Counted from the first letter of the stretch, positions 17,117 through 26,377 are shown. The stretch: DNA of 34,669 nucleotides from Planctomycetota bacterium (GCA_022564995.1 JADFKK010000045.1:1-34669); one strand, 5' to 3'. Program-made: numbers and translations. The notes: a model not told the origin generated them from the sequence alone.

Positions 17117-20100
17117 AGCACCCTTATCGCAGGCTTCACGTCGAACCGCTCGAGGCGCGACAACTCCTGGCGGTCGGCCCGATCATTAGTGAGTTTCTCG
17201 CACGTAACGACGACAACTTGCTCGATGCGGACGGCGACTCGTCGGACTGGATCGAACTGTTCAATCCTGGCAGCGAAGCGGTCGATCTCGACGGCTGGTT
17301 TCTGACCGACAACGCCGCGGTGAACAACAAGTGGGCGCTGCCGCCGCGCACGTTGGAGCCGGGTGAGTTTTTCTTTGTCTTCGCCTCCGGCAAGAACCGC
17401 TACGGTGAGAGCCCGGAATTTGCTGGCTCGCACACCAACTTCAGCCTCGACGCCGGCGGCGAATACCTGGCGCTGATTCATCCCGCGAGCGAGACCATCG
17501 CCAGCGAATTTCAGCCGGTCTACCCCGAGCAACTTGAAGACATCTCCTACGGGCTGTTTGAAAAGACGGTCGTCACCGATCTGGTCAGCGCAGGCGCGGC
17601 GGTCGAGGTCTTCATTCCCGGTGACAACGGCCTGGGGACGATCTGGACTCGCCCTGATTTCTCGCCCGGCGGCGGCTGGCTCGGCGGCACGACGGGCATC
17701 GGCTTCGATGTTGCCGACGGGGGCGGGCTGCCGGCGGGCGAGTCGCTGAAGGTCGACTTCAGCCAGAATACGACGACGCCCTTGCAAACCGGCTGGCAAG
17801 GATTTGCCCACGGCACGGACGGAGGCGGCGCTGCCACGCGTTTGTTTGCCAGCGATGATTTGGCCGGCCTTGGCAACAGCGTCGCGGTGACCATCGCCGG
17901 CAACACCCACTGGCGCGACTACGACCCGGCCACCGGCAACTTTGCCCCCTTGAGCAATCTGCTGAGCGACGGACCGCTGTGTAACGCCGCCTGCAACATG
18001 CGGCTTGTGCTCGACGGCTTGCAGGACGGCAGCTACGAAATCACCCTCTACAATCACACGACTCGATTCGGTCCCGGCGATGGCCGACCGTTCACGCCGT
18101 TCGACATTTTGCTCTCCGACGGCATCGATGTGGGCAGGCTGGTGGCCGACGACGTGATCATGTCGGACAACACGAGCGATGAGTTGGCGACCTACATCAT
18201 TGAATTTACAGTCGTCGGCGGATCGCCGGTCGAGATCACCTACAAAAAACCTGGCAACAACGATCACATGGCGCTACCCGGCTTTGAGTTGACCCGCTCG
18301 TCGGCGCCCAGCGTAATCGGCAGCGTCGAAACTGATCTGGCCGCGGCGATGCACGACGTGAACGCCTCGGCTTACCTTCGCACCGAGTTCGAGGTCGCCG
18401 CGGGAGTCCAGTTCGACCGGCTGCAATTGCGCATGCAATACGACGACGGTTTCGTGGCGTATCTCAACGGAACGGAAATCGCCCGCCGCAATGCGCCCGA
18501 GGTGCTGGGCTGGAACGCCACGGCTGAAGCGGAACATCCGGTTGCCGAGGCGCTCGTGTTCGAGGAGATCGACGTCTCCGCGCATCGCGAAGCGATCTTG
18601 CCGGGCGAGACCAACGTGCTGGCCATCCACGGCCTGAACCTCTCGGCCGGCGACGACGACTTTCTGATTCTGCCGGAGCTGTCCGGCACCCGAGTGCTCA
18701 GCGACCGGCTGCTGTACTTCGACATACCGACGCCCGGCGAGACCAACGAAGGCGGCTTCGACGGCTTCGTGGAAGACACAAAGTTCAGCGTCGATCGCGG
18801 TATTTTCCGCTCATCGGCCGATGCGTTCGACGTGGAAATCACCACCGCCACGCCGCAGGCGACGATCGTCTACACAACCGACGGCAGCGCGCCCGAAGTC
18901 GACGAGGACGGGACGATCGTCAACGGGCAGGCTTACACCGCGCCGATTTACGTCGACCGCGTGACCACGTTACGCGCCGCGGCGTTCAAGCCAAGCTTCA
19001 TTCCGACCAACGTCGACACGCACACGTACGTCTTTCTCGACGACGTACTGAACCAGTCGAGCACGCCGCCGGAGGGCTTTCCCGCCACGTGGGGCGGCAC
19101 GCTGACCGATTGGGGCCTCGATCAAGACCCGGCCAGCGTCAAGTTGATCGCCGGCGATGCCAACTTCACGCTCACCGAGGCTCGCGAGGTGATTGCCAAT
19201 TCGCTTACCGCTCTGCCCACGATGTCGATCGTGATGGACATTGACGACATCTTCGGTTCAGCCCGCGGCATCTACGCCAACACCCAAGGCGGCGGCATGG
19301 CCTGGGAGCGGCCCGTTTCGGTCGAGTTGATCGAGGCCGACGGCACGACCGCCTTTCAGACCAACGCCGGCATCCGCATCCAGGGTTTCACGTCGCGCGA
19401 CCCGAACCGTAACCCCAAGCATTCGTTGCGGCTGGTGTTTCGCGAGCAATACGGCGACGCCAAGCTCAACTATCAGTTTTTCGACGATTCGCCCGTCGAG
19501 CGGTTCGACACGCTCGTGCTGCGATCCAATTCGCAAGACGCCTGGGTTTATGACACCCCCGGCAATCGGGCCGGCACGTTCATCCGCGACCAATGGGCTC
19601 GCGAGACGCAATTGGCCATGGGCCAGCCGGCGCCGCACGGCAATTGGGTCCACCTCTATATCAACGGACTGTACTGGGGCGTCTATAATCCGACCGAGCG
19701 GCCCGACGCCAACTTCGGCGCATCGTACTTCGGCGGTGAAAAAGAGGACTACGACGCGCTAAAGAATCACGAAGAGGTGCTCGACGGCAACGGCGCGGCC
19801 TATCGTGAATTGCTCGCTTTGATTCAGAACGACCCCAATAACTTCGCGGCCGGCTATCGCAATCTTGCCGGCGACGCGGCCTACCAACAAGTGCTCGGGT
19901 ACGTCGACGAGGTCAATCTGGCCGACTATATGATCCACAACATGTACGCCGCGGCCACCGATTGGCCCGGCAATAACTACATCGGCATCGATCGTACCGG
20001 CGAAGATGGCTTTCGGTTTTTCGACTGGGACAACGAACACGGTTTCAAGCCGGGAGTTACGGTCAATCGCACGCTGCCGCACTCGCGCGACCGCGACTCG

Positions 20101-22968
20101 CCGACGAAGTTTCATCACGCGCTGCGGAGCAACGCGGAATATCGGCTGATGTTTGCCGACCGGCTGCATCGGGCGCTGTTTAACGGCGGGGTGTTGTACG
20201 TCGACCCGGATAACTCGCAGTGGGACGCGGAGCATCCGGAGCGGAACGTGCCGGCGGCCCGCTTTGTCGAAATCGCCGAGAGCATCGACGAGGCCTTGAT
20301 CGCCGAGAGTGCCCGCTGGGGTGACTTTCGCGATCAGCTTTACACGCCACACAATCAATTGCTTTCGCTGCGCAACAGTTTGCTGAGCGGCTGGTTTCCG
20401 CAGCGTTCGCGGATTCTGCTGAATCAGTTCCGCGCCCAGGGGCTTTATCCCAGCCTCGCGGCGGCCGAATTCAACCAACACGGCGGCAGCATCACGCCGG
20501 GCTTCGGGCTCACCGCCAGCGCGCCGCAGGGGGTGATCTACTACACGACCGACGGTAGCGATCCGCGCACGGCGCTCACCGGCGTGGCATCGCCGACGGC
20601 CCAGGTGCTCGACGGGCCGCTGACGTTGAATGAAAGCACGCACGTGAAAACTCGCGTGCTTTCCGGCGGCACGTGGAGCGCCCTAAACGAAGCCACGTTT
20701 CTCGTCCAGCCGCCGGCGCTGGCGATCAGCGAGATTCACTTCAACCCGGCCGCCCCGCCGCCGGCCAGCCCGCTGAACAACGACGACTTTGAATTTATCG
20801 AGCTGTTCAATTACAGCAGCGAAACGATCGATCTGGCCGGCGTGCGGCTGATCGACGGCGTGCAGTTCGACTTCACCGGCAGCAGCGTGACGAGTCTCGA
20901 TCCCGGTCAGTACGTCGTCGTGGTGAAGGACATGGCCGCTTTCGCGTTGCGCTACGATACGGCCGGCATCAACATTGCGGGACCGTACTGGGGCACGGGC
21001 GACCAGCTCAGCAATTCCGGTGAGCGAATCACGCTGGTCGATCGCTTCGATCAGACGATCGCCGATTTCAAATTCAAGGACGGCTGGCACGATCTGGCCG
21101 ACGGCGAGGGCTTTTCGCTCACGCGGACCGACCCGCGCGACGAGGGCGCCGACCTCGAAACTCGCGCCGCCTGGCGCCCCAGCAGCGACATCGGGGGATC
21201 GCCCGGCGAGGCTGATCGTCGCGCCACGCCCGATTTTCGCGCCGTCCTCATCAACGAATTACTCACGCACACCGACGAAGCGCCGGGCGATCGGATTGAA
21301 TTGTACAACACGACCGACGCGGCGATCGATCTGGCCGGCTGGCTGTTGAGCGACGATCCGCTGCAGTTGGACAAATACGTGATCCCCTCGCCCGCCGTGA
21401 TCGGCCCCGGCGGGTATCTCGTGTTCGATCAGTCACAGCACTTCGGCAATCCGGCCGCGGCCGGTGTCAGCGAGCCGTTCGGCTTCAACGAACTCGGCGG
21501 GCGGGCGATTCTCTCGGCGGCCGATCCGTCGGGCTTGCTGGGATATCGCACGAGCCGCAAGTTCGGCGCGGCCGAGCGCGAGGTGAGCTTCGGTCTGCAC
21601 GTCAAGAGCAGCGGCGGCGATGATTTTGTCGCCGTGCGGTCGCAGACGTTCGGGGCCGCCAACGCCAAGCCGCTGGTCGGTGCGGTTGTTATCAACGAGC
21701 TGCGCTATCGGCCCGGCGAAGATCGCTTGGAGTTCATCGAGCTGCGCAACACGTCGGACGCAGCGGTGTCGCTGGCTGGCTGGCTGCTCGACGGCGTTCA
21801 GTTCGTCTTTCCACCCGAGGCGGTGATCGAGGCCGGCGGATTGCTCATCGTCGCGCCGGTCAACCCGCAATCGTTCCGCGCGGCGGAGTCGGTCGCCGCC
21901 GACGTGCCGATTCTCGGACCGTATCTCGGCGCGCTCAACAACGGCGGCGAGGACTTGCGGCTGTTCATGCCCGGCCCAATGCAGCCCGACGGCACGACGC
22001 CGCTGATCCAAGTCGATCGCGTGAAATACGACAACAAAGAGCCGTGGCCGCTGGCTCCGGCCGAAGACGGCGCGTCGCTGCAGCGCGTCGATCCGTCGGC
22101 CTACGGAAACGACGTCGCCAACTGGATCGCCAACCTCGACGGCGGAACGCCCGGCAACACGCCGCCGCAAGTCGTCGGCGTTTCGCTGCTGGGAAGTTCG
22201 TGGTCGGACGAAACGGCGCTGGCGATTCCTTCGGGCGAAGAGCAGTTGACGCGCATTCCGCGCGTCGGCGTCGATCAGATCGCCATCCACTTCAGCGAGG
22301 ACGTGGCTGTTTCGCGCGCTGATCTCACCGTGCAAGGCGTCAACGTCGCGGAGTATCGCTTCGCCGACTTCCAATACGACGCGGCGAGCTTCACCGCCGT
22401 CTGGACGCTGGCCCAAACCCCGGCCGCCGACAAGCTGCGGCTGGTGCTCGGCGGCGTTAGCGACGCGGCCGGGTGGAGACGCTTGGACGGCAACTGGCAA
22501 GACGCAGTGAGCCTGTTCCCCTCGGGTAACGGCTTGATCGAGGCCAACGACGTGTTGCGCTTTCGCATCGATCTGCTGCCCGGCGACGTCGACGGAAACG
22601 GCGAAGTCTCGCGCGGCGACCTGCTCGCAGTGCTCGGCGGCCTGGGCAGCGCGGTCGGCGAATCGCGTTTCGACGCGCGCTGGGACGTCGATGCCAACGG
22701 ACGTGTCGAAGTCGACGACCTGCGGGCCGTGCTGCGGCGCATCGGCACACGCCGGCCCGCCGGAGAGCCCGGCAGTGGAGCCGCGCCGCCCATTGTCGCG
22801 ACCGATGCCGTGTTTTCACGACTCGGCGGCGGTGACGGCGGCGGCGGGCCTGGCAATAACTTGATTGCGGCAGACGACGTGTTGATGGTCGAGGACGATC
22901 TAAGCGAGAGAGCTGGCCCGGCGAGGATTCCACGATTTCGTGCGTTTCTCCGGCGACATCGCCGCTAG
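17095..22968 (+). CDS. Giant secreted CotH/lamin-tail protein with dockerin-like end
   Basis: The protein has 1957 residues. Near the N terminus, RRLHVEPLEARQLLA is the planctomycete exoprotein motif. Domains by eye: lamin-tail at about 27-103 (SDWIELFNPGSEAVDLDGW); a copy of the PEP-CTERM neighbour's domain at 217-399; a beta-sandwich at 400-530; a chitobiase C-terminal-like repeat at 579-645 (IVYTTDGSAPE); a CotH kinase-like domain at about 709-1010 (IRIQGFTSR, FFDWDNEHGF); a second chitobiase-like repeat near 1128-1200 (YYTTDGSDPR); three more lamin-tail domains near 1209, 1383 and 1531; a pair of dockerin-like calcium repeats at about 1828-1885 (DVDGNGEVSRGDL, DVDANGRVEVDDL). CotH proteins are atypical kinases in spore coats; here the target is unknown. 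ATG 17095 is the only ATG, GTG or TTG between the in-frame TAA at 17071 and the conserved motif, and it lies inside a repeat. It probably acts at the cell surface or outside. Confidence 0.9.
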   Translation: MLKHNLRQHPYRRLHVEPLEARQLLAVGPIISEFLARNDDNLLDADGDSSDWIELFNPGSEAVDLDGWFLTDNAAVNNKWALPPRTLEPGEFFFVFASGKNRYGESPEFAGSHTNFSLDAGGEYLALIHPASETIASEFQPVYPEQLEDISYGLFEKTVVTDLVSAGAAVEVFIPGDNGLGTIWTRPDFSPGGGWLGGTTGIGFDVADGGGLPAGESLKVDFSQNTTTPLQTGWQGFAHGTDGGGAATRLFASDDLAGLGNSVAVTIAGNTHWRDYDPATGNFAPLSNLLSDGPLCNAACNMRLVLDGLQDGSYEITLYNHTTRFGPGDGRPFTPFDILLSDGIDVGRLVADDVIMSDNTSDELATYIIEFTVVGGSPVEITYKKPGNNDHMALPGFELTRSSAPSVIGSVETDLAAAMHDVNASAYLRTEFEVAAGVQFDRLQLRMQYDDGFVAYLNGTEIARRNAPEVLGWNATAEAEHPVAEALVFEEIDVSAHREAILPGETNVLAIHGLNLSAGDDDFLILPELSGTRVLSDRLLYFDIPTPGETNEGGFDGFVEDTKFSVDRGIFRSSADAFDVEITTATPQATIVYTTDGSAPEVDEDGTIVNGQAYTAPIYVDRVTTLRAAAFKPSFIPTNVDTHTYVFLDDVLNQSSTPPEGFPATWGGTLTDWGLDQDPASVKLIAGDANFTLTEAREVIANSLTALPTMSIVMDIDDIFGSARGIYANTQGGGMAWERPVSVELIEADGTTAFQTNAGIRIQGFTSRDPNRNPKHSLRLVFREQYGDAKLNYQFFDDSPVERFDTLVLRSNSQDAWVYDTPGNRAGTFIRDQWARETQLAMGQPAPHGNWVHLYINGLYWGVYNPTERPDANFGASYFGGEKEDYDALKNHEEVLDGNGAAYRELLALIQNDPNNFAAGYRNLAGDAAYQQVLGYVDEVNLADYMIHNMYAAATDWPGNNYIGIDRTGEDGFRFFDWDNEHGFKPGVTVNRTLPHSRDRDSPTKFHHALRSNAEYRLMFADRLHRALFNGGVLYVDPDNSQWDAEHPERNVPAARFVEIAESIDEALIAESARWGDFRDQLYTPHNQLLSLRNSLLSGWFPQRSRILLNQFRAQGLYPSLAAAEFNQHGGSITPGFGLTASAPQGVIYYTTDGSDPRTALTGVASPTAQVLDGPLTLNESTHVKTRVLSGGTWSALNEATFLVQPPALAISEIHFNPAAPPPASPLNNDDFEFIELFNYSSETIDLAGVRLIDGVQFDFTGSSVTSLDPGQYVVVVKDMAAFALRYDTAGINIAGPYWGTGDQLSNSGERITLVDRFDQTIADFKFKDGWHDLADGEGFSLTRTDPRDEGADLETRAAWRPSSDIGGSPGEADRRATPDFRAVLINELLTHTDEAPGDRIELYNTTDAAIDLAGWLLSDDPLQLDKYVIPSPAVIGPGGYLVFDQSQHFGNPAAAGVSEPFGFNELGGRAILSAADPSGLLGYRTSRKFGAAEREVSFGLHVKSSGGDDFVAVRSQTFGAANAKPLVGAVVINELRYRPGEDRLEFIELRNTSDAAVSLAGWLLDGVQFVFPPEAVIEAGGLLIVAPVNPQSFRAAESVAADVPILGPYLGALNNGGEDLRLFMPGPMQPDGTTPLIQVDRVKYDNKEPWPLAPAEDGASLQRVDPSAYGNDVANWIANLDGGTPGNTPPQVVGVSLLGSSWSDETALAIPSGEEQLTRIPRVGVDQIAIHFSEDVAVSRADLTVQGVNVAEYRFADFQYDAASFTAVWTLAQTPAADKLRLVLGGVSDAAGWRRLDGNWQDAVSLFPSGNGLIEANDVLRFRIDLLPGDVDGNGEVSRGDLLAVLGGLGSAVGESRFDARWDVDANGRVEVDDLRAVLRRIGTRRPAGEPGSGAAPPIVATDAVFSRLGGGDGGGGPGNNLIAADDVLMVEDDLSERAGPARIPRFRAFLRRHRR

Positions 22969-23016
22969 AAAGTTGCTGCTAGAAAGTTGCCGCTAGAAAG
23001 TTGCCGCTAGAAAGAC
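22961..23016 (+). repeat. Four tandem 14-bp copies across a stop codon
   Basis: The unit GCCGCTAGAAAGTT starts at 22961, 22975, 22989 and 23003; copy two has GCTGCT, and the last ends AC. The TAG of the first copy is the stop of the 1957-residue gene. Each copy holds another TAG, so a slippage event would still end the protein. Confidence 0.9.
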
Positions 23017-23045
23017 GCCGCCGGCGTCCGATTCTTGTTCTCTGG

Positions 23046-23074
23046 TTGCTCCGCGCTGTCAGGGCCACTATCAT
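23046..23074 (+). promoter_or_regulatory. Predicted promoter of the PIN toxin-antitoxin pair
   Basis: TTGCTC (23046-23051), a 17-base spacer and TATCAT (23069-23074), 93 bases before the antitoxin ATG. The block is closely similar to the one at 23864-23892, including GGGCC just before the -10. Confidence 0.5.
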
Positions 23075-23166
23075 GGTCCTAGGGTAGCTGGGCAGAGCTT
23101 GGTGACGGATGGATCGATCTTACGGAGATGCTCACTGCCTCGGTCGATCGATAGCGAGACTCCAAA

Positions 23167-23415
23167 ATGAATCGAATCGCAGAACAACTCGACGAAAAAC
23201 TCCGCACTCTCGATCCGGCGAGTGCTCAGCAACTGGAGTCGCTTGTCCGCGAAGCGCTTGACAAGGCCGATCAAGACAAGGCCGATCAAGACAAGCTGTG
23301 CAATTCCACATCTGGTTGGCCAGAGGGATATTTCCAGAAAACTGCCGGAGTTTTGGCGGGAGAAGATTTTGAGCGGCCACCGCAAGGCGAGCTGCCCCGC
23401 AGGGATGAATGGTGA
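23167..23415 (+). CDS. Antitoxin of a PIN-domain toxin-antitoxin pair
   Basis: This 82-residue protein precedes and overlaps the toxin gene. The first part is a charged helix (MNRIAEQLDEKLRTLDPASAQQLESL...), and the C-terminal WPEGYFQKTAGVLAGEDFERP, with GELPRRDEW, is the toxin-wrapping tail seen in antitoxins next to PIN toxins. I would not assign the DNA-binding fold from sequence alone. Between them is a DKADQDKADQDK linker made by two exact 15-bp repeats (23260-23289), which may be a recent expansion. The gene ends at TGA 23413-23415, overlapping the toxin start. Such antitoxins normally neutralise the toxin and repress their own promoter. Confidence 0.75.
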   Translation: MNRIAEQLDEKLRTLDPASAQQLESLVREALDKADQDKADQDKLCNSTSGWPEGYFQKTAGVLAGEDFERPPQGELPRRDEW

Positions 23416-23831
23416 TGCCGTACCTGCTCGATACGAATGTCTGGATTCACTATCTCAAGCGATCCGGTAGCCCCGTTCGCGCGAAGCTCGCGACACTGCA
23501 ACCGGCCAACATTGTTACCTGTTCGATTGTGCGCAGTGAATTGCTCCACGGCGCCGAGAAGTATGGAGATCGCAATCGCCGCGTCACGACCGTCAGCCAA
23601 ATGCTGACGCCGTTCAAATCTGTGCCATTTGATGACGAGGACGCGGTCGAGTACGCGAGAATCCGTCACGAGTTGGAAACAGCAGGACTCGTCATCGGCC
23701 CGTACGACCTTCAGATTGCTGCGATCTGTGTGCGTCATGGATTCACGCTGGTCACGAGCAACGTCGGCGAATTTTCCCGAGTACGTGGACTGACGGTCGA
23801 AGACTGGTTGAGTCCAGGGAGTTCATCGTAG
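23409..23831 (+). CDS. vapC: PIN-domain ribonuclease toxin (VapC family)
   Basis: This 140-residue protein has the PIN acidic residues: LLDTNVWIHYLK (first Asp), VTCSIVRSELLHGAEK (Glu) and IGPYDLQIAAICVRHGFTLVTSN (Asp, then the closing T-S-N). VapC toxins are Mg-dependent endoribonucleases that cut tRNA or rRNA and stop growth when the antitoxin is lost. Length and order (antitoxin first, short overlap) are typical. The frame opens at ATG 23409, but ATG 23415 (MPYLLDTN), overlapping the antitoxin stop as TGATG, is an equally likely start. All key residues seem intact, so it is probably active. Confidence 0.9.
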   Translation: MVMPYLLDTNVWIHYLKRSGSPVRAKLATLQPANIVTCSIVRSELLHGAEKYGDRNRRVTTVSQMLTPFKSVPFDDEDAVEYARIRHELETAGLVIGPYDLQIAAICVRHGFTLVTSNVGEFSRVRGLTVEDWLSPGSSS

Positions 23832-23863
23832 CGTAGCGCCAGCGTCCGCCTTTCCCGCTCCCG

Positions 23864-23892
23864 TTGCTCCCCGTTGGCGGGGCCGGTATCAT
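23864..23892 (+). promoter_or_regulatory. Predicted promoter of the VWA-domain gene
   Basis: TTGCTC (23864-23869), a 17-base spacer and TATCAT (23887-23892), 70 bases before the ATG at 23962. It resembles the toxin-antitoxin promoter block at 23046-23074, sharing GTTGCTCC, GGGCC and TATCAT at the same spacing. Confidence 0.5.
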
Positions 23893-23961
23893 ATGGTTGG
23901 GGACTGGGCTTTGCGGCGTAGGGATTGTTTTTTCACCGGCGTTCACTGACTGGGTGGATCG

Positions 23962-26031
23962 ATGGCCAGCGACCAATCCGCTTCTGATTCGGCTGACTTG
24001 CCTTTGCCGCCGCCCGGTGATGCGGATCTCGTGGCGCCGCCAAGCACGGCGTCGGCGCCTCCTCCTTTGCCTTCGCGCGAAGTCGAGCCCACGGCAAATG
24101 ATGATCCGGCCACGCCTCCGGCCCAGGACGAGTCCGAGACACAGCCTTCGACGCCCGACGGCCGATCGCGCCGGGGGCTCAGTTCGGCGCTTGAGTTCAC
24201 GCTGGCCTTGCTCGCCTCGGCTTTGTTTCACATGGCCCTGATGGTCGTAGCGGGGCTGTGGATGATGGAGCCGCCGCGTCGCGACGATCTGGGCTCGCTG
24301 GTGCTCTCGCACGTCGTGCCGCCAGAGAAGCAAGAAGACATCTTTCCGGAGCGATTAGACGAACAGCTCGATCCGGCCAAGGAGTTGATCTTTGACGTGG
24401 CCGCCTCCGGCGACGAGCCGGGTGAATCGGCCATCGCGCCGCCGCCCATGGCTCCGGCTCGCGAGGAAACCTCCGACGAAGAAGAGCAGCGGGTTGCCGC
24501 GACTGGCCCGCCACTGCCGCTGGTGATTCCCCGCTTCGACCAGCCGCGGATCGAACTGCCTTTGGAGACCATCGGCGAGCAACGGGCGGTCGTCGACGGA
24601 TACACCGAAGCGCTCGGCCGCATCACCCAAGAGGTGCTCACGCTGTTGGAAAAAGAAAAGGTGCTGCTCGTCTGGTGCTTCGATCAGTCGGAGAGCATGA
24701 AAGACGACCAACAAGAAATCCGCGATGAAATCTCCCGCGTCTACGAGGAGTTGGGCTTGGCCGACAGCGCCGCCGGCGGCGCGCTGACTAACGCGGTGAC
24801 CAGCTACGGGGCGAATTTTTTGGTTCACACGCCCAAGCCGACCTCGCAGGCCGACAAAATTCGCGAGGCGATCAACGCGGTGCCGATCGATCCGTCCGGC
24901 CGTGAAATCATGCTGCAGGCGGTCTCGCGCAGCATCGCCGAGTATCAGACCTACGCCAAGCGAACCCGCCGCCGCATGGCCCTGGTGCTCGTGACGGACG
25001 AGAGCGGCGACTTCAACGAGAATTATCGCTTCCTGGAAAACGTCATCAAGCAAGCCCAGGACGCCCGCTGCATGGTTTATGTGCTGGGCCGCGAGGCCGT
25101 GTTCAGCTATCCCTACGCCCACATGCGCTGGAAACATCCACAGACGCATCACGTTCACTGGCTGCGGATCGATCGCGGGCCGGAGTCGGCCTTCGTCGAG
25201 CAGCTTCAGACCAACGGCTTCCACCGCCGCTACGACGCCGACGCCAGCGGCTTCGGGCCGTACGACCAGTCGCGGCTGGCCAAGCAGACCGGCGGCATCT
25301 TCTTCCTGCTGCCGAGCATCGAAACGAATCTGGTGCGGGGAAAAAATCGGCGTTACGAATTAGAGGCGATGCGGCTCTACGCGCCCGACATGCGCTCTCG
25401 CGAGGCGTATCTGCTCGACCGCAACAAGAGCGAATTCCGCCAAGTGCTGTGGAAGGTAATCACCGACCTGAACCCTTACCATCCCGAGGCGGCCAAGATC
25501 ATCAACATGCGAGTTCACTTCTCGCCCCAAGCGGCGCCGTTTCTCAAGCAGGCCGATCACGAACAAAAAAAGGCGGTCGTCTACTTGAAATACATGGCCC
25601 AGGCGATCGAAGCGATCGAAGCCATCAAGCCGCTGCGCGAGCGAGAGTATTCGCCCCGTTGGCAGGCGAATTACGATCTGTTGTACGCGCAGCTCTTAGC
25701 CTACACCGCAAGAATCTACGAATACGGGGCCTACCTGGAGCATTTCAAGCGGAACCCCAAGATCGCCCCGCCGCGGAAGAAGCCGAATTTGCTGCTGATC
25801 CGCTGGGACATTCACACCCGCAAAGAGACGATCACCGGCGAGACGATCAAGCCGTATGTCGAGAAATCGACGGCGCTGTTGAAACAGATCATCAAACAAC
25901 ACGCCGGCACCCCCTGGGCCGCCCGCGCCAAGCACGAACTCAATCGCGGCTTCGGCGTCAAGCTATTCCCCTATTACCGCCGCCCCACGCCAACCATCGT
26001 CGGGAAGCTCGTGCCGGTGCCGAAGCTGTAG
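23962..26031 (+). CDS. Membrane-anchored von Willebrand factor A domain protein
   Basis: The protein has 689 residues. A Pro/Ala/Ser-rich, acidic cytoplasmic head (1-70) is followed by RSRRG and one membrane segment (about 76-97, LEFTLALLASALFHMALMVV), so the large C-terminal part is likely outside the cytoplasm. The linker (100-200) is acidic and Pro-rich. The VWA domain begins near 232; its metal site reads DQSESMKDD near residue 240 (DxSxS) with a later VLVTDESGDF near 343. VWA domains bind metal ions and partner proteins. The remaining 300 residues are charged and mostly helical (KKAVVYLKYMAQAIEAIEAI) with no family I recognise. It is a single gene with its own promoter. The partner is unknown. 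Confidence 0.85.
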   Translation: MASDQSASDSADLPLPPPGDADLVAPPSTASAPPPLPSREVEPTANDDPATPPAQDESETQPSTPDGRSRRGLSSALEFTLALLASALFHMALMVVAGLWMMEPPRRDDLGSLVLSHVVPPEKQEDIFPERLDEQLDPAKELIFDVAASGDEPGESAIAPPPMAPAREETSDEEEQRVAATGPPLPLVIPRFDQPRIELPLETIGEQRAVVDGYTEALGRITQEVLTLLEKEKVLLVWCFDQSESMKDDQQEIRDEISRVYEELGLADSAAGGALTNAVTSYGANFLVHTPKPTSQADKIREAINAVPIDPSGREIMLQAVSRSIAEYQTYAKRTRRRMALVLVTDESGDFNENYRFLENVIKQAQDARCMVYVLGREAVFSYPYAHMRWKHPQTHHVHWLRIDRGPESAFVEQLQTNGFHRRYDADASGFGPYDQSRLAKQTGGIFFLLPSIETNLVRGKNRRYELEAMRLYAPDMRSREAYLLDRNKSEFRQVLWKVITDLNPYHPEAAKIINMRVHFSPQAAPFLKQADHEQKKAVVYLKYMAQAIEAIEAIKPLREREYSPRWQANYDLLYAQLLAYTARIYEYGAYLEHFKRNPKIAPPRKKPNLLLIRWDIHTRKETITGETIKPYVEKSTALLKQIIKQHAGTPWAARAKHELNRGFGVKLFPYYRRPTPTIVGKLVPVPKL

Positions 26032-26102
26032 GCTTGTCGCTGGGATGTTGCCGGTGGGTGCAACACAGTGATGTTGCAGCGGAATAATCGAGCGTCTTTT
26101 TT

Positions 26103-26299
26103 AGTCCCGGAGGGACGGCAGTCAATAGCCTGGGGCGCGAGCCTCAGGAACCATGGAAAATATGAAACGGAAATCCCCGGAGGGGCGGCACGTCATGGGG
26201 CGTCCCCTGGTGTCGCCCCTTCGGGGCTTCAAAACTCGATTTGACCACGATTTCCTGGGGCTCGCACCCCAGGCTATTGACTTCCGCCGCTCCGCGGCT
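26103..26299. repeat. Long imperfect palindrome of about 197 bp
   Basis: The best arms are 26116-26150 and 26252-26286, reverse complements over 35 bases with three mismatches (right arm begins TTCCTGGGGCTCGCACCCC). The similarity extends outward to about 26103 and 26299 and inward through CCCCGGAGGGG and CCCCTTCGGGG. It is non-coding. It resembles a non-autonomous palindromic element and fills most of the gap 26032-26377; nothing else was seen there. Confidence 0.8.
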
Positions 26300-26377
26300 G
26301 ATTTGCGCAACTTCAAAACGCGCAAGCGATTCTTGTCGCGAGCCGAACCGAAGTGCATCCGAGCCGCGTTCGATTTC

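Noticed and set aside
17110..18267. Minus-strand ORF of 385 codons (also 21433-22500 and 19759-20643)
   Set aside because: Antisense to the CotH gene, which has clear domains; the translated products look like reverse-frame noise.
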